This document shows, piece by piece, positions 1 to 6,539 of a stretch of DNA of 27,419 nucleotides (positions are counted from its first letter, which is position 1; every line of letters starts with the position of its first letter). The position numbers were made by a program, and so were the translations under genes. Under the pieces are notes generated by a model. The model was not told where the DNA came from. It ran no database searches and worked only from the letters and a program-made list of their open reading frames with translations. Source of the DNA: CAYLXN01 sp964586855 (GTDB lineage Bacteria > Patescibacteriota > Saccharimonadia > Saccharimonadales > Saccharimonadaceae); NCBI GenBank assembly GCA_964586855.1, contig CAZPHO010000009.1, positions 1 through 27,419 of the forward strand. Direction: 5' to 3'.

Positions 1-176
1 TATAATATCAGCGTTTGCTCTTTGATAGGTATCGACAAAAATATAAGAAAGGTGGCTTTACCGACGAAAAACAAACTTGATAACAAAAGAACAAAAACCC
101 AATTTACGAAACCTTGACCAGAGAGAAGTTATACTCCATGTTTATATTTTATCTGGGCTCGATTTGCCCAACACAA
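1..176. other. AT-rich stretch without a recognisable gene
   Basis: No gene with a start codon is visible here. Frame 1 is open from the window edge to a TGA at 115-117 (38 codons, Lys/Asn/Thr-rich). It could be the tail of a gene cut by the window edge, but its composition is not convincing. A small hairpin (TGGGC 154-158, GCCCA 166-170) lies just before the remnant that starts near 177. Confidence 0.3.
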
Positions 177-453
177 TGATTAATCTATTCGACCATGGGG
201 GACGACGACACAGATACTGAGATCATTGTGAGAATTACGATAACCTACTATCCTTGCACACGCTCAAGAGACATAATGCGACGATCTAGAGCAAGAACGC
301 AAAGACCGCGGCCTAATCGACCAACAAAATGGCATCTCGATAAGCGTTGATTTCTCTGAACCAACACGCTTTTCGACCAAAGGCTATGCTGCAATTTATG
401 GCCCTTGGGTTGCTGAAGATGTGATTGAGCAGGCGATTGCTTTATGCCCTTAA
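177..453 (+). pseudogene. Frame-broken remains of a small protein (about 95 aa)
   Basis: No single frame is open across this stretch, but three successive frame segments join into one plausible soluble protein. It begins at ATG 177 (MINLFDHG), continues through an Asp/Thr-rich segment (GDDDTDTEIIV), then NYDNLLSLHTLKRHNA, and ends in a clean 56-codon segment from 283 to the TAA at 451-453. That last segment has normal codon use and contains FSEPTRFSTKGYAAIYGPW. The apparent shifts fall at a run of five G near 197-201, near the GAGAATT at 230-236, and near 278-283. One extra base and two missing bases would restore the frame. The family is not recognised. Either a decayed gene or indel errors at a contig end would explain it. 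A terminator-like hairpin follows, which fits a once-real gene end. Confidence 0.35.
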
Positions 454-475
454 CTCTGCGCCGAACTACCCTCCG

Positions 476-510
476 CCGCTCAAGTTTCAAACTTGGACGG
501 TTTTTCTTTT
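476..510 (+). terminator. Rho-independent terminator downstream of the broken gene
   Basis: The perfect inverted repeat CAAGTTT (481-487) / AAACTTG (489-495) is extended outward by CCGCT/GACGG with one mismatch. It is followed by TTTTTCTTTT (501-510). It sits 23 nt after the TAA at 451-453 and would end the transcript of the broken gene. Confidence 0.6.
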
Positions 511-520
511 AGCCAAACTC

Positions 521-549
521 TTGAATTATTTAACTAACAAATAGATAAT
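521..549 (+). promoter_or_regulatory. Promoter of the 59-aa membrane protein gene
   Basis: TTGAAT (521-526), a 17-nt spacer and GATAAT (544-549) make a sigma70-type promoter directly after the preceding terminator. The predicted transcript start near 556 gives a leader of about 50 nt. That leader holds complementary segments: GCCTAT 552-557 with ATAGGC 595-600, and ATGCTA 555-560 with TAGCAT 578-583. The outer pairing would close around the ribosome-binding site. Confidence 0.5.
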
Positions 550-605
550 AAGCCTATGCTAAGCATCGTCATCTCCATAGCATTAACGAGGAGAATAGGC
601 CTCGC

Positions 606-785
606 ATGACCAAGTCGGCTACTACCAATTCTGACCTGAGTAAATTAAGCCATTCTCTGGTTTTCGGCCTACTTTACTTGATTTTGCTGCTCGCCGCCAG
701 CGGCTTCACTATGATGATTTATTTCACCGAGCTAGCCAACAACCAAACCTTGTGGATGTTGTTCAACGGCCTGTGGTCAAGCTAA
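606..785 (+). CDS. Small single-pass membrane protein, 59 aa
   Basis: A short ORF from ATG 606 to TAA 783-785 encodes 59 residues. Residues 1-16 are polar (MTKSATTNSDLSKLSH). Residues 17-40 form one strongly hydrophobic helix (VFGLLYLILLLAASGF and onward), and the tail is short and Trp-containing. AGGAG at 589-593 lies 12 nt before the ATG and serves as Shine-Dalgarno, and a 17-nt-spaced promoter lies upstream. Codon use resembles the neighbouring genes. There is no catalytic motif and no family is recognised; function is unknown. It is transcribed separately from the next gene, which has its own promoter. Confidence 0.65.
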   Translation: MTKSATTNSDLSKLSHSLVFGLLYLILLLAASGFTMMIYFTELANNQTLWMLFNGLWSS

Positions 786-791
786 AATGTT

Positions 792-820
792 TTGACTTTT
801 TTGCATCTTTATTTTAAAAT
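792..820 (+). promoter_or_regulatory. Promoter of the orphan 228-aa gene
   Basis: TTGACT (792-797), exactly 17 nt, then TAAAAT (815-820). The transcript would start near 827, about 55 nt before the ATG at 883, with a strong AAAGGAGG Shine-Dalgarno near 868-875. Confidence 0.55.
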
Positions 821-882
821 ATAGGAATCGGGTAATTAGCCCAGCTACTTTCACAATCAATTTTCTAAAGGAGGATCTTGCC

Positions 883-1569
883 ATGCAATCAAGCCTGTTC
901 GAACTCGTTCAGTTCAACGGAGAGGGGATAGACTTTGGCGTCAAGTTGGCGAAAAAATTTTTTATCCTACCCAGTAGCTTTAATTTTTTCTACCATACTC
1001 AGCCAAAAACTATTTTTAGGTCAATTCTACTAGAGCCCGCTGAAGGCCGAGGCGAAATATTTATCGGCTTCACATCCAACCGAACCGATCCTTATGAGGT
1101 AGGCCAGTATCGCTTGCTCCATAGCGAAAAAGAGGCAATTTATCTCTTGACCAAATTGTTTATTAACTATGGTCAATTTGTTGCCAGCGACCAGTCAACC
1201 GACAAAGATAGACAAGTCTTTTGGTCGATGAGTCAGAAGCTCCCCGAGCTGTTAAAAGTCAACCAAATGAGCAGCGCAAAACTGTCCTCCTACCAAAGCC
1301 TAAAGATCCGCCTGGTTAATTCAGAGGAAGAAGTGTTAGCCACTAAATCTAGCGCCGCTGGCTTAAAAGGCGCGCTACCGATCAACTTATTAACCAAGAG
1401 CCAAACCAGCAATAGCTGGGCATCACTGCAGCTCAAAGCCAAGACTTCGACTGATAGTCAAAATTTTTATTTTAGACTTTCGGCCTATCTGCCGATTATT
1501 ATCAGTCACCTAGCCACCAGCAACTTGACCAGTCCTAGCCGGCCCAAAAAAGCTTTGGCGCTCAACTAG
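883..1569 (+). CDS. Hypothetical protein, 228 aa, orphan
   Basis: The start is well supported: AAAGGAGG lies about 8 nt before ATG 883. The protein has no obvious signal peptide or Walker, Cys/His or other catalytic motif. Residues 1-60 are rich in aromatic residues (KKFFILPSSFNFFYHTQ). A moderately hydrophobic stretch lies near the C terminus (SAYLPIIISHLATSNL, about 200-215), before a Pro/Lys tail. The gene is a single-gene unit with its own promoter upstream and a very strong terminator immediately after. The aromatic and Ser/Thr-rich composition hints at mixed alpha/beta structure, but no family is recognised and no function is offered. Confidence 0.8.
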   Translation: MQSSLFELVQFNGEGIDFGVKLAKKFFILPSSFNFFYHTQPKTIFRSILLEPAEGRGEIFIGFTSNRTDPYEVGQYRLLHSEKEAIYLLTKLFINYGQFVASDQSTDKDRQVFWSMSQKLPELLKVNQMSSAKLSSYQSLKIRLVNSEEEVLATKSSAAGLKGALPINLLTKSQTSNSWASLQLKAKTSTDSQNFYFRLSAYLPIIISHLATSNLTSPSRPKKALALN

Positions 1570-1578
1570 AAAATTGAA

Positions 1579-1606
1579 AATAGAGCCGACTCGGCTCTAT
1601 TTTTTT
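1579..1606 (+). terminator. Strong Rho-independent terminator after the 228-aa gene
   Basis: AATAGAGCCGA (1579-1589) and TCGGCTCTATT (1591-1601) are perfectly complementary over 11 bp and are followed by a T-tract ending at 1606. It separates this unit from the tRNA gene. Confidence 0.85.
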
Positions 1607-1653
1607 AACAAAAACCAAAAAACCAACGATAAATTATGCTAAAATTAGCTGAC

Positions 1654-1728
1654 GCGGGTGTCGTATAACGGCTATTATGTAGCCTTCCCAGGGCTAAGAC
1701 GAGGGTTCGACTCCCTCTACCCGCACCA
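1654..1728 (+). tRNA. tRNA-Gly (anticodon CCC), CCA encoded
   Basis: A cloverleaf can be drawn directly. The acceptor stem is GCGGGTG (1654-1660) paired with TACCCGC (1718-1724), with one G-U. The D arm contains GG in its loop. The anticodon stem is TAGCC/GGCTA with loop TTCCCAG, giving anticodon CCC. The T stem is GAGGG/CCCTC with loop TTCGACT. The discriminator is A1725, followed by an encoded CCA (1726-1728). It reads GGG codons. TATGCT at 1636-1641 is a possible -10; no good -35 is seen. Confidence 0.93.
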
Positions 1729-1796
1729 AATGGGATTAACTGTCCTATTTTTTGCTTTAAGATTAGCTATCGTTAGCCAAAAGTTAATTTTTGGCG

Positions 1797-1873
1797 TATA
1801 ATACAGCCCAAACCAGCGCCCAAAGCGCTGATCAAAACCTGACAAAACAGGAAGGTAGTTTTAAAACCTCAAC
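1797..1873 (+). promoter_or_regulatory. -10 element and folded leader of the hydrolase-murF-ddl operon
   Basis: TATAAT at 1797-1802 with a weak TTAGCC -35 (1773-1778, 18-nt spacer) would start a transcript near 1809. The 65-nt leader contains the hairpin CAGCGC (1814-1819) / GCGCTG (1825-1830), a small hairpin CCTG (1838-1841) / CAGG (1848-1851) that overlaps the SD-like AGGAAGG (1849-1855), and the palindrome GTTTTAAAAC just before the start. The SD is unusually far (18 nt) from ATG 1874, so folding may be needed to bring it closer. No known riboswitch class is recognised. Confidence 0.4.
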
Positions 1874-2614
1874 ATGAAGAAAAATCTTATCGTGCAAAAC
1901 CTCAACCTCGTCTACATCGACCACGGCACCGGGCCGACGCTGTTATTTCTTCATGGCTGGGGCACGGCCGCTTCATCATTTGACCCACTAATCGAACAAC
2001 TCTCTAACTATCGCTGCGTTTCGCTGTCATTTCCAGGCTTTGGCGGCAGCGAGCAACCACCAACCGCTTGGTCGGTCTTAGACTACAGCCAGCTAGTGCA
2101 CGATTTTATCGATAAACTTGATCTTGCGCCAATGGCAATCATTGCCCACTCGATGGGCGGGCGGGTCTCAATCAAAGGCTTGGCAGCTGGACTTTTGGAG
2201 CCACCTAAACTAATCCTAATCGCCTCAGCTGGTGCCGCTCGGAAGTCACTAAAAACCAAACTGGTTGGTCTAATCGCCAAAGTCGCCAAGCCGGTCATGG
2301 CCCTGCCGCCACTAGCGGTGCTCCGTCAGCACCTACTTCAATCAGTTGGCAGCCGCGACTACAAAAACGCTGGCGAAATGCGTGATACTTTTATCAAAAT
2401 CATTAACGAAAACCTCGAAGCTGACGCTAGCCAGATCAAAATCCCAACCCTTCTCATCTGGGGTGACAAAGATACCGAAACGCCACTAGCTGAAGCTAAA
2501 ATTTTGCATCAATGCATCGCCAATTCAAAGCTTGAAGTCATCACCGACGCCACTCACTTCGTCTTTCAAGAACAGCCAGAACTGGTCTCCCAAAAAATAA
2601 AGGGCTTTTTATGA
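1874..2614 (+). CDS. Alpha/beta-hydrolase fold protein
   Basis: A 246-aa soluble alpha/beta hydrolase of the usual length. The oxyanion-hole motif FLHGWG is near residues 25-30. The nucleophile elbow AHSMGG carries the catalytic Ser (near residue 93). The acid lies in the WGDKDTETP strand end (near 197-204), and the catalytic His is in DATHFVFQEQPE. All three members of the triad are in the expected order. The stop overlaps the next start (ATGA at 2611-2614), so it is translationally coupled to the MurF-like gene and Ddl. That context suggests a cell-envelope role such as an ester or lipid-linked substrate, but sequence alone cannot give the substrate. TAA at 1862-1864 is in frame, so ATG 1874 is the earliest ATG. 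Confidence 0.9.
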   Translation: MKKNLIVQNLNLVYIDHGTGPTLLFLHGWGTAASSFDPLIEQLSNYRCVSLSFPGFGGSEQPPTAWSVLDYSQLVHDFIDKLDLAPMAIIAHSMGGRVSIKGLAAGLLEPPKLILIASAGAARKSLKTKLVGLIAKVAKPVMALPPLAVLRQHLLQSVGSRDYKNAGEMRDTFIKIINENLEADASQIKIPTLLIWGDKDTETPLAEAKILHQCIANSKLEVITDATHFVFQEQPELVSQKIKGFL

Positions 2615-4038
2615 TTAGAAAACTTATATCCCGATTTCATCCGCGCTACGTTCACTCGCTAGTCTACATGCTCCAGTCAACTGAATACAAAATCGGTGAC
2701 TATTTTGCGTGGCTGAAACGAGTTCAAGATTTTCGGTCAGTTGAAAAGCGCAAACAGTTGACCAAATCAGCCAAGGCTCGGTTGCTGCTCAGTATTGGCT
2801 GGTTGGCGTGGCTGGCCATCATAGCATTGGGCGTAATTGTTATCATCTCCAGCTCAACGCCACTCGGTTCGTTGCTTGGGGCTGCTATCGTCATCGCTTC
2901 GCCAATTTTACTAGCTTATGGCATCAGCCTGCCTCTGTTTGTTATCAAATTAGCCCAAAAACTGGTCGAAGCCAAACTAGTCAATCAAGCCCGACACACC
3001 CTGGCCGACCATCCAGCACTCAAAATCGCCATCGCTGGCAGTTTTGGCAAAACTTCGATGCGCGAAATCCTCAGAACCGTGCTGGCCGAAGCCAAAGCTG
3101 TGGCCGCTCCACCTCATAGCTACAATACACCGCTCGGCATCAGTACATTTGTCAAAACCCTAACTGGCGACGAAGAAATTTTGATTTTTGAACTAGGCGA
3201 ATATTATCCAGATGATGTCAGGCAATTATGTGAACTGGTTCAGCCTGACGTTGGAGTTATTACCGGCGTCAACCAAGCTCATCTTAAAAAATTCAAAACC
3301 CTCGAGGCCACGACTAAAACAATTTTTGAATTAGCCGATTTTATCCCCGACAAGCCAGTTTACGTCAATGGCGAAAGCCAGTTAGCCCGAGACCACGCCT
3401 ACACCGATCATGTGGTCTACGACCGCCAACAAGTTGGCGATTGGAAGATTAAAGATGCCCACTCAGACCTGTCAGGAACGTCTTTTGCTTTGGTTAAAGA
3501 CAAGCAAAAACTATCTTTAAAATCATCACTACTTGGCTTGCACCAAGTCGGACCGCTGGCGGCAGCGGCAATAATCGCCAAAAAAATCGGTTTATCAGAC
3601 CAGCAAATCCAAGCTGGCATCGCTAAGACCAAGCCGTTCGACCATCGACTAGAGCCATCGACTGACGCCACTGGCGTAGTGACACTTGACGACAGCTATA
3701 ACGGCAACCCTGACGGCGTGCGAGCAGTAATTACCTTTTTAGCCTCGCTGACCGGCCGACGATTTTATGTCACGCCTGGCTTAGTTGAAATCGGCGACCA
3801 AACCGAAGCGATTCACATCGATATCGGTCGCCAACTGGCCGAAGCTAACATCGAAAAAGTTGTGCTGATCAAAAATTCTGTCACTGGCTATATTGAGCAA
3901 GGTTTACAGGCTAATCAATATCGCGGCGAGGTGATTTGGTTTGACGACGCTCTCGCTGCATTCAAGGCCCTGCCTCTGATGACAGTGGAGGGCGATATAA
4001 TTTTAATTCAAAATGATTGGACGGATCAATATGCGTAG
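2611..4038 (+). CDS. murF: Membrane-anchored Mur ligase (MurF family)
   Basis: A 475-aa protein with the Mur-ligase central ATPase domain. The P-loop GSFGKTSM is at 143-150, a substrate-proximal HSYNTPLGIS segment follows (169-178), and DDSYNGNP (360-367), the hallmark of MurF-type ligases, starts the C-terminal domain. MurF joins D-Ala-D-Ala to the UDP-MurNAc tripeptide in peptidoglycan precursor synthesis. Canonical MurF has a soluble N-terminal domain that binds the UDP-sugar. Here residues 1-57 are basic and amphipathic, and two hydrophobic helices (about 58-80 and 86-112) precede the P-loop. The enzyme is therefore probably tethered to the membrane and may act on a lipid-linked or otherwise altered substrate. 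It sits between the hydrolase (4-nt overlap) and ddl, which makes the dipeptide it would use. Confidence 0.85.
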   Translation: MIRKLISRFHPRYVHSLVYMLQSTEYKIGDYFAWLKRVQDFRSVEKRKQLTKSAKARLLLSIGWLAWLAIIALGVIVIISSSTPLGSLLGAAIVIASPILLAYGISLPLFVIKLAQKLVEAKLVNQARHTLADHPALKIAIAGSFGKTSMREILRTVLAEAKAVAAPPHSYNTPLGISTFVKTLTGDEEILIFELGEYYPDDVRQLCELVQPDVGVITGVNQAHLKKFKTLEATTKTIFELADFIPDKPVYVNGESQLARDHAYTDHVVYDRQQVGDWKIKDAHSDLSGTSFALVKDKQKLSLKSSLLGLHQVGPLAAAAIIAKKIGLSDQQIQAGIAKTKPFDHRLEPSTDATGVVTLDDSYNGNPDGVRAVITFLASLTGRRFYVTPGLVEIGDQTEAIHIDIGRQLAEANIEKVVLIKNSVTGYIEQGLQANQYRGEVIWFDDALAAFKALPLMTVEGDIILIQNDWTDQYA

Positions 4039-5203
4039 CAACACCAACCACAAAAAAACCATTGCTGTCATTTTCGGCGGACAAAGCGCTGAGCGTGAAG
4101 TATCGATTATTACTGGCCATATCCCAATCATCCAGTCACTTCAAGCGATTGGCAGCTACAGCGTCGTGCCAATCTATATCGCCAAAGATGGCTCATGGTA
4201 TTCAGAAGAGGCCATGAACGATCTGGCTTATTTTAAACAACCTGACTATGAAGCTCGGGCTCGAAGCAGCAAAAGACTGCAGCTTGTTTTTGATGACGGC
4301 TTAAAAATCGTCCGACCTGGCTTTTCAGCCAAAGAAATCAAAATTGACGTCGCTTTTCCCGCCATGCACGGCACACTAGGAGAGGACGGCAGCCTGATGG
4401 GACTGCTACGAATGGCCAATGTTCCGTTTGTCGGCTGCGATTTGTTTGCCTCGGCCGCCGCGATGGATAAGGTCATCACCAAGCAAGTCATGGCCGCCGA
4501 AGGTGTGCCGGTAGTGCCCTATGTTTGGTTTACGAAATATGATTGGGAGCAAAACAAAACTGACTGGATCAAAAAAATCGACAAACTCCACTGGCCGCTG
4601 TTTGTTAAACCAGTTCATCTCGGCTCGTCAATCGCCATTACCAAAGTCAAAGACCAGGCCGACCTAGAAAACGCAATCGAAGTTGCTTTTCACTATGACG
4701 ACAAAGTTTTGGTCGAGGAATCAGTCGAAAACTTGATCGAAGTCACCTTGCCAATCATGGGTAACGACGAACTACAACTGGCCGCCATCGAAAAAGCTCT
4801 CAACAAAACTGATTTTTTCGACTTCAGCGAAAAATATTTATCAGGCGGCAAAAAAAGCGCAGGCGTCAACAATACCTACAGTGAAATCCCAGCCAAAATT
4901 GATCAGAAATTAGCCGACGAAGTCAATCGGTTAGGCGAAAAAGTTTACCGCACGCTAGGCTGCTCCGGCATTGCCCGGGTCGACTTCTTGATCGATGGCG
5001 CCAAAAACAAGGTCTATGTTAACGAAGTCAATACGCTACCTGGGAGCCTCTACCACCACAACTGGAAAAAAGTCGGCGTATCAAACATTGAACTAGTCAC
5101 TAGGCTAATTGACCTGGCCGAAGAGCGCTTTGCCAACACCAAAGACCTGACTCGGACTTTTAGCTCCGACATTCTCAGCCAAGCTGGCGGCGGTAAATTA
5201 TAA
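4013..5203 (+). CDS. ddl: D-alanine--D-alanine ligase
   Basis: An ATP-grasp ligase of 396 aa from ATG 4013. It overlaps the MurF-like gene by 26 nt; ATG 4031 (MRSNTNHKK) is an equally good start. The family motifs are present: FGGQSAEREVS (21-31), HGTLGEDGSLMGLL (119-132), the ATP-binding FVKPVHLGSSIA (197-208), and VNEVNTLPGSLYHHNW near the C terminus. The omega loop reads FFDFSEKYLSGG. Tyr275 aligns with E. coli DdlB Tyr216, the residue whose change to Phe is known to favour D-Ala-D-lactate, so the D-Ala-D-Ala product is predicted. The C-terminal 25 residues extend beyond most Ddl proteins. It is last in the envelope operon and converges with the pilin gene 22 nt away. Confidence 0.95.
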   Translation: MIGRINMRSNTNHKKTIAVIFGGQSAEREVSIITGHIPIIQSLQAIGSYSVVPIYIAKDGSWYSEEAMNDLAYFKQPDYEARARSSKRLQLVFDDGLKIVRPGFSAKEIKIDVAFPAMHGTLGEDGSLMGLLRMANVPFVGCDLFASAAAMDKVITKQVMAAEGVPVVPYVWFTKYDWEQNKTDWIKKIDKLHWPLFVKPVHLGSSIAITKVKDQADLENAIEVAFHYDDKVLVEESVENLIEVTLPIMGNDELQLAAIEKALNKTDFFDFSEKYLSGGKKSAGVNNTYSEIPAKIDQKLADEVNRLGEKVYRTLGCSGIARVDFLIDGAKNKVYVNEVNTLPGSLYHHNWKKVGVSNIELVTRLIDLAEERFANTKDLTRTFSSDILSQAGGGKL

Positions 5204-5225
5204 AGCAAGCACCTAGCTTACGGCG

Positions 5226-5960
5226 CTAGTTAGCTAGTTGAATTTGAAGGTTTTTGACCGTTGCTCGATTACCAGTCCCATAAGTGCCATAAAATGCTAA
5301 AATTGCCTGAGTAAAATTAGTATTAGGGCCGGTCGGAGTGACGGTGATAGTTTGACGTTTATATTCAGTCGTAACTGGCACCGACACCCAAAAACCATAC
5401 TTAGCGCCCGAGCCATTTTGCAAATAAACTGCCATGGTGCTGGCGCTGGCCGTGCTAGCCGACTTGATATCAAAACTAAGCTGATATTTGCGCAAACCAA
5501 ACTTATCAATGAACGGTGCCATGTCCACATACTGCACGAACTCATTACTACTAGTGATTTCCGCCGTTGAGTAATAATAAAACTGCTTATTGTTCATCAA
5601 ACTAATCTCGTAGCCAGGGATAGTTTTACTATGGACGGCCGACGGAAAGCGGTTTGCAGTTGAAGTATTGAAGGCAAAATAAGATCGAATCCAGTCGGCT
5701 TTCGGAGCAATGCACAGATTTGCTGCCGTCGGCGTCGGGCAGTTACTGATTGAAGCCGGATAAGCTTGAGTTTCGATTTTAAACTCTTCTACCTCCTCAG
5801 CAATTCCCCGAGCTTCAACCTGGAAGGCCGCCACCACCGCTTGCTCCTGAACTCCGCGATAAGACACTACTCCAATTGCAGTTAAAACCCCAATCACCAC
5901 GATTACTACCAATATTTCAATAATTGTAAAGCCGGCAGCAGTTGACATCGATTTATGCAT
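5226..5960 (-). CDS. Type IV pilin-like protein with a C-terminal beta-rich domain
   Basis: A 244-aa protein with a class III signal: a short leader, then AAG/FTIIEILVVIVVIGV. Prepilin peptidase cleavage after Gly10 would leave N-terminal Phe11, with the conserved Glu at mature position 5 (Glu15). Residues 11-32 form the hydrophobic stalk helix and 33-65 continue as an amphipathic helix. There are two Cys near residues 75-85 (SNCPTPTAANLC), a possible disulfide. The last 85 or so residues are rich in beta-strand patterns (SFDIKSAS, AVYLQNGSGAKYGFWVSV, RQTITVTP, TVKNLQIQLAN), recalling carbohydrate-binding jelly-roll domains; that is inference. A second Met at residue 5 is an alternative start. 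The -10 lies 9 nt before the start codon, so the mRNA is almost leaderless. Confidence 0.88.
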   Translation of the reverse strand: MHKSMSTAAGFTIIEILVVIVVIGVLTAIGVVSYRGVQEQAVVAAFQVEARGIAEEVEEFKIETQAYPASISNCPTPTAANLCIAPKADWIRSYFAFNTSTANRFPSAVHSKTIPGYEISLMNNKQFYYYSTAEITSSNEFVQYVDMAPFIDKFGLRKYQLSFDIKSASTASASTMAVYLQNGSGAKYGFWVSVPVTTEYKRQTITVTPTGPNTNFTQAILAFYGTYGTGNRATVKNLQIQLAN

Positions 5961-5969
5961 AATAATTAA

Positions 5970-5997
5970 AGTATAGCATAACCCTTTAGCTTGTAAA
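5970..5997 (-). promoter_or_regulatory. Promoter of the pilin gene, overlapping a divergent promoter
   Basis: On the minus strand: TTTACA (5992-5997), a 16-nt spacer and TGCTATACT with the -10 hexamer at 5970-5975. The start codon (5958-5960) begins 9 nt after the -10. The -35 hexamer shares five bases with the -35 of the plus-strand promoter (5991-5996), so the two polymerases could not bind at once. Confidence 0.55.
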
Positions 5998-6019
5998 AAC
6001 TAGCCGTTTTTGCTACAAT
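5991..6019 (+). promoter_or_regulatory. Promoter of the leader RNA and redox block
   Basis: TTGTAA (5991-5996), 17 nt, then an extended -10 TGCTACAAT (hexamer 6014-6019). The predicted start near 6026 yields a leader of about 130 nt before ATG 6157. Confidence 0.6.
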
Positions 6020-6025
6020 TTGAAG

Positions 6026-6156
6026 CACAAACCACTAACGACAGAAAGGAAGTGGTCAATAGAGCAATATGTGTGCGTCAGCCAATATGGCGTGCAAAAC
6101 ACACTTATTATCTAACTTTTAGGTCACTTTGACCTGCCACGAAGGAGAATTAAATT
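6026..6156 (+). promoter_or_regulatory. Structured leader RNA with a 17-codon mini-ORF
   Basis: Successive hairpins can be drawn: ACCACT (6031-6036) / AGTGGT (6051-6056); GTGTG (6071-6075) / CACAC (6100-6104) enclosing GCC-AATAT-GGC (6081-6091); and AGGTCA (6121-6126) / TGACCT (6130-6135). A mini-ORF, ATG 6069 to TAG 6120-6122, reads MCASANMACKTHLLSNF and contains two Cys codons. Its stop lies at the foot of the last hairpin, just before the SD GAAGGAG of the next gene. This geometry resembles translational attenuation; no known riboswitch class is recognised. Regulation is inferred, not shown. Confidence 0.4.
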
Positions 6157-6414
6157 ATGGAACGACCAACAGTAATCGAACGAGATTCGTCGTCAGGCTT
6201 AATCATTGCTTTGATTGTGATTGCAGTAATTGCGCTCTTGGGCTGGATTTATTACACCAACACCAGCAACACGACCAACGATCAGCCCGCCAACGAAACC
6301 AGAATTGAAAACAACACTACCACACCGACCCCAAATACCAACACTCAAACCGACCAAACTCCTACCACCGAAACTCAGCCTGAACCAACCCCAACGCCTG
6401 ACGCCGCTCAATAA
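6157..6414 (+). CDS. Small membrane protein with a Thr/Asn/Pro-rich tail, 85 aa
   Basis: GAAGGAG 9 nt upstream supports ATG 6157. Residues 1-13 are charged. Residues 14-30 (GLIIALIVIAVIALLGW) form one transmembrane helix. Residues 31-85 are a low-complexity Thr/Asn/Pro/Gln tail (for example TTTPTPNTNTQTDQTPTTE), probably extracytoplasmic and disordered. There are no Cys and no enzymatic motif. The gene is the first after the folded leader and precedes the rhodanese pair, although the rhodanese has its own promoter. A surface spacer or small membrane partner is possible; no family is recognised. Confidence 0.75.
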   Translation: MERPTVIERDSSSGLIIALIVIAVIALLGWIYYTNTSNTTNDQPANETRIENNTTTPTPNTNTQTDQTPTTETQPEPTPTPDAAQ

Positions 6415-6524
6415 TTAACTCGAGCCCAAAATTAAAACAGTAGCCATCATGGTCGCTGCTTTAACTTGTATTAAAAAGATACGCCAAAAAACAAGCGAAG
6501 GCGTGCCTATCTATATAATCAACC

Positions 6525-6533
6525 TGCTATAAT
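6525..6533 (+). promoter_or_regulatory. Extended -10 giving a leaderless rhodanese mRNA
   Basis: TGCTATAAT (hexamer 6528-6533) ends 6 nt before ATG 6540, so the transcript should begin at or within a base of the start codon. There is no clear -35 and no SD. Confidence 0.6.
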
Positions 6534-6539
6534 CTAAGC

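Noticed and set aside
248..490. An 80-codon minus-strand open frame
   Set aside because: Its product is Arg-rich with repeated RRR, has no ribosome-binding site, and is the antisense of the more protein-like plus-strand segment ending at 453.
2605..2620. TGA read as glycine (Gracilibacteria/Absconditabacteria code)
   Set aside because: The hydrolase and dprA both end in TGA at tight junctions with the next gene, and no gene needs TGA read through to complete a domain.
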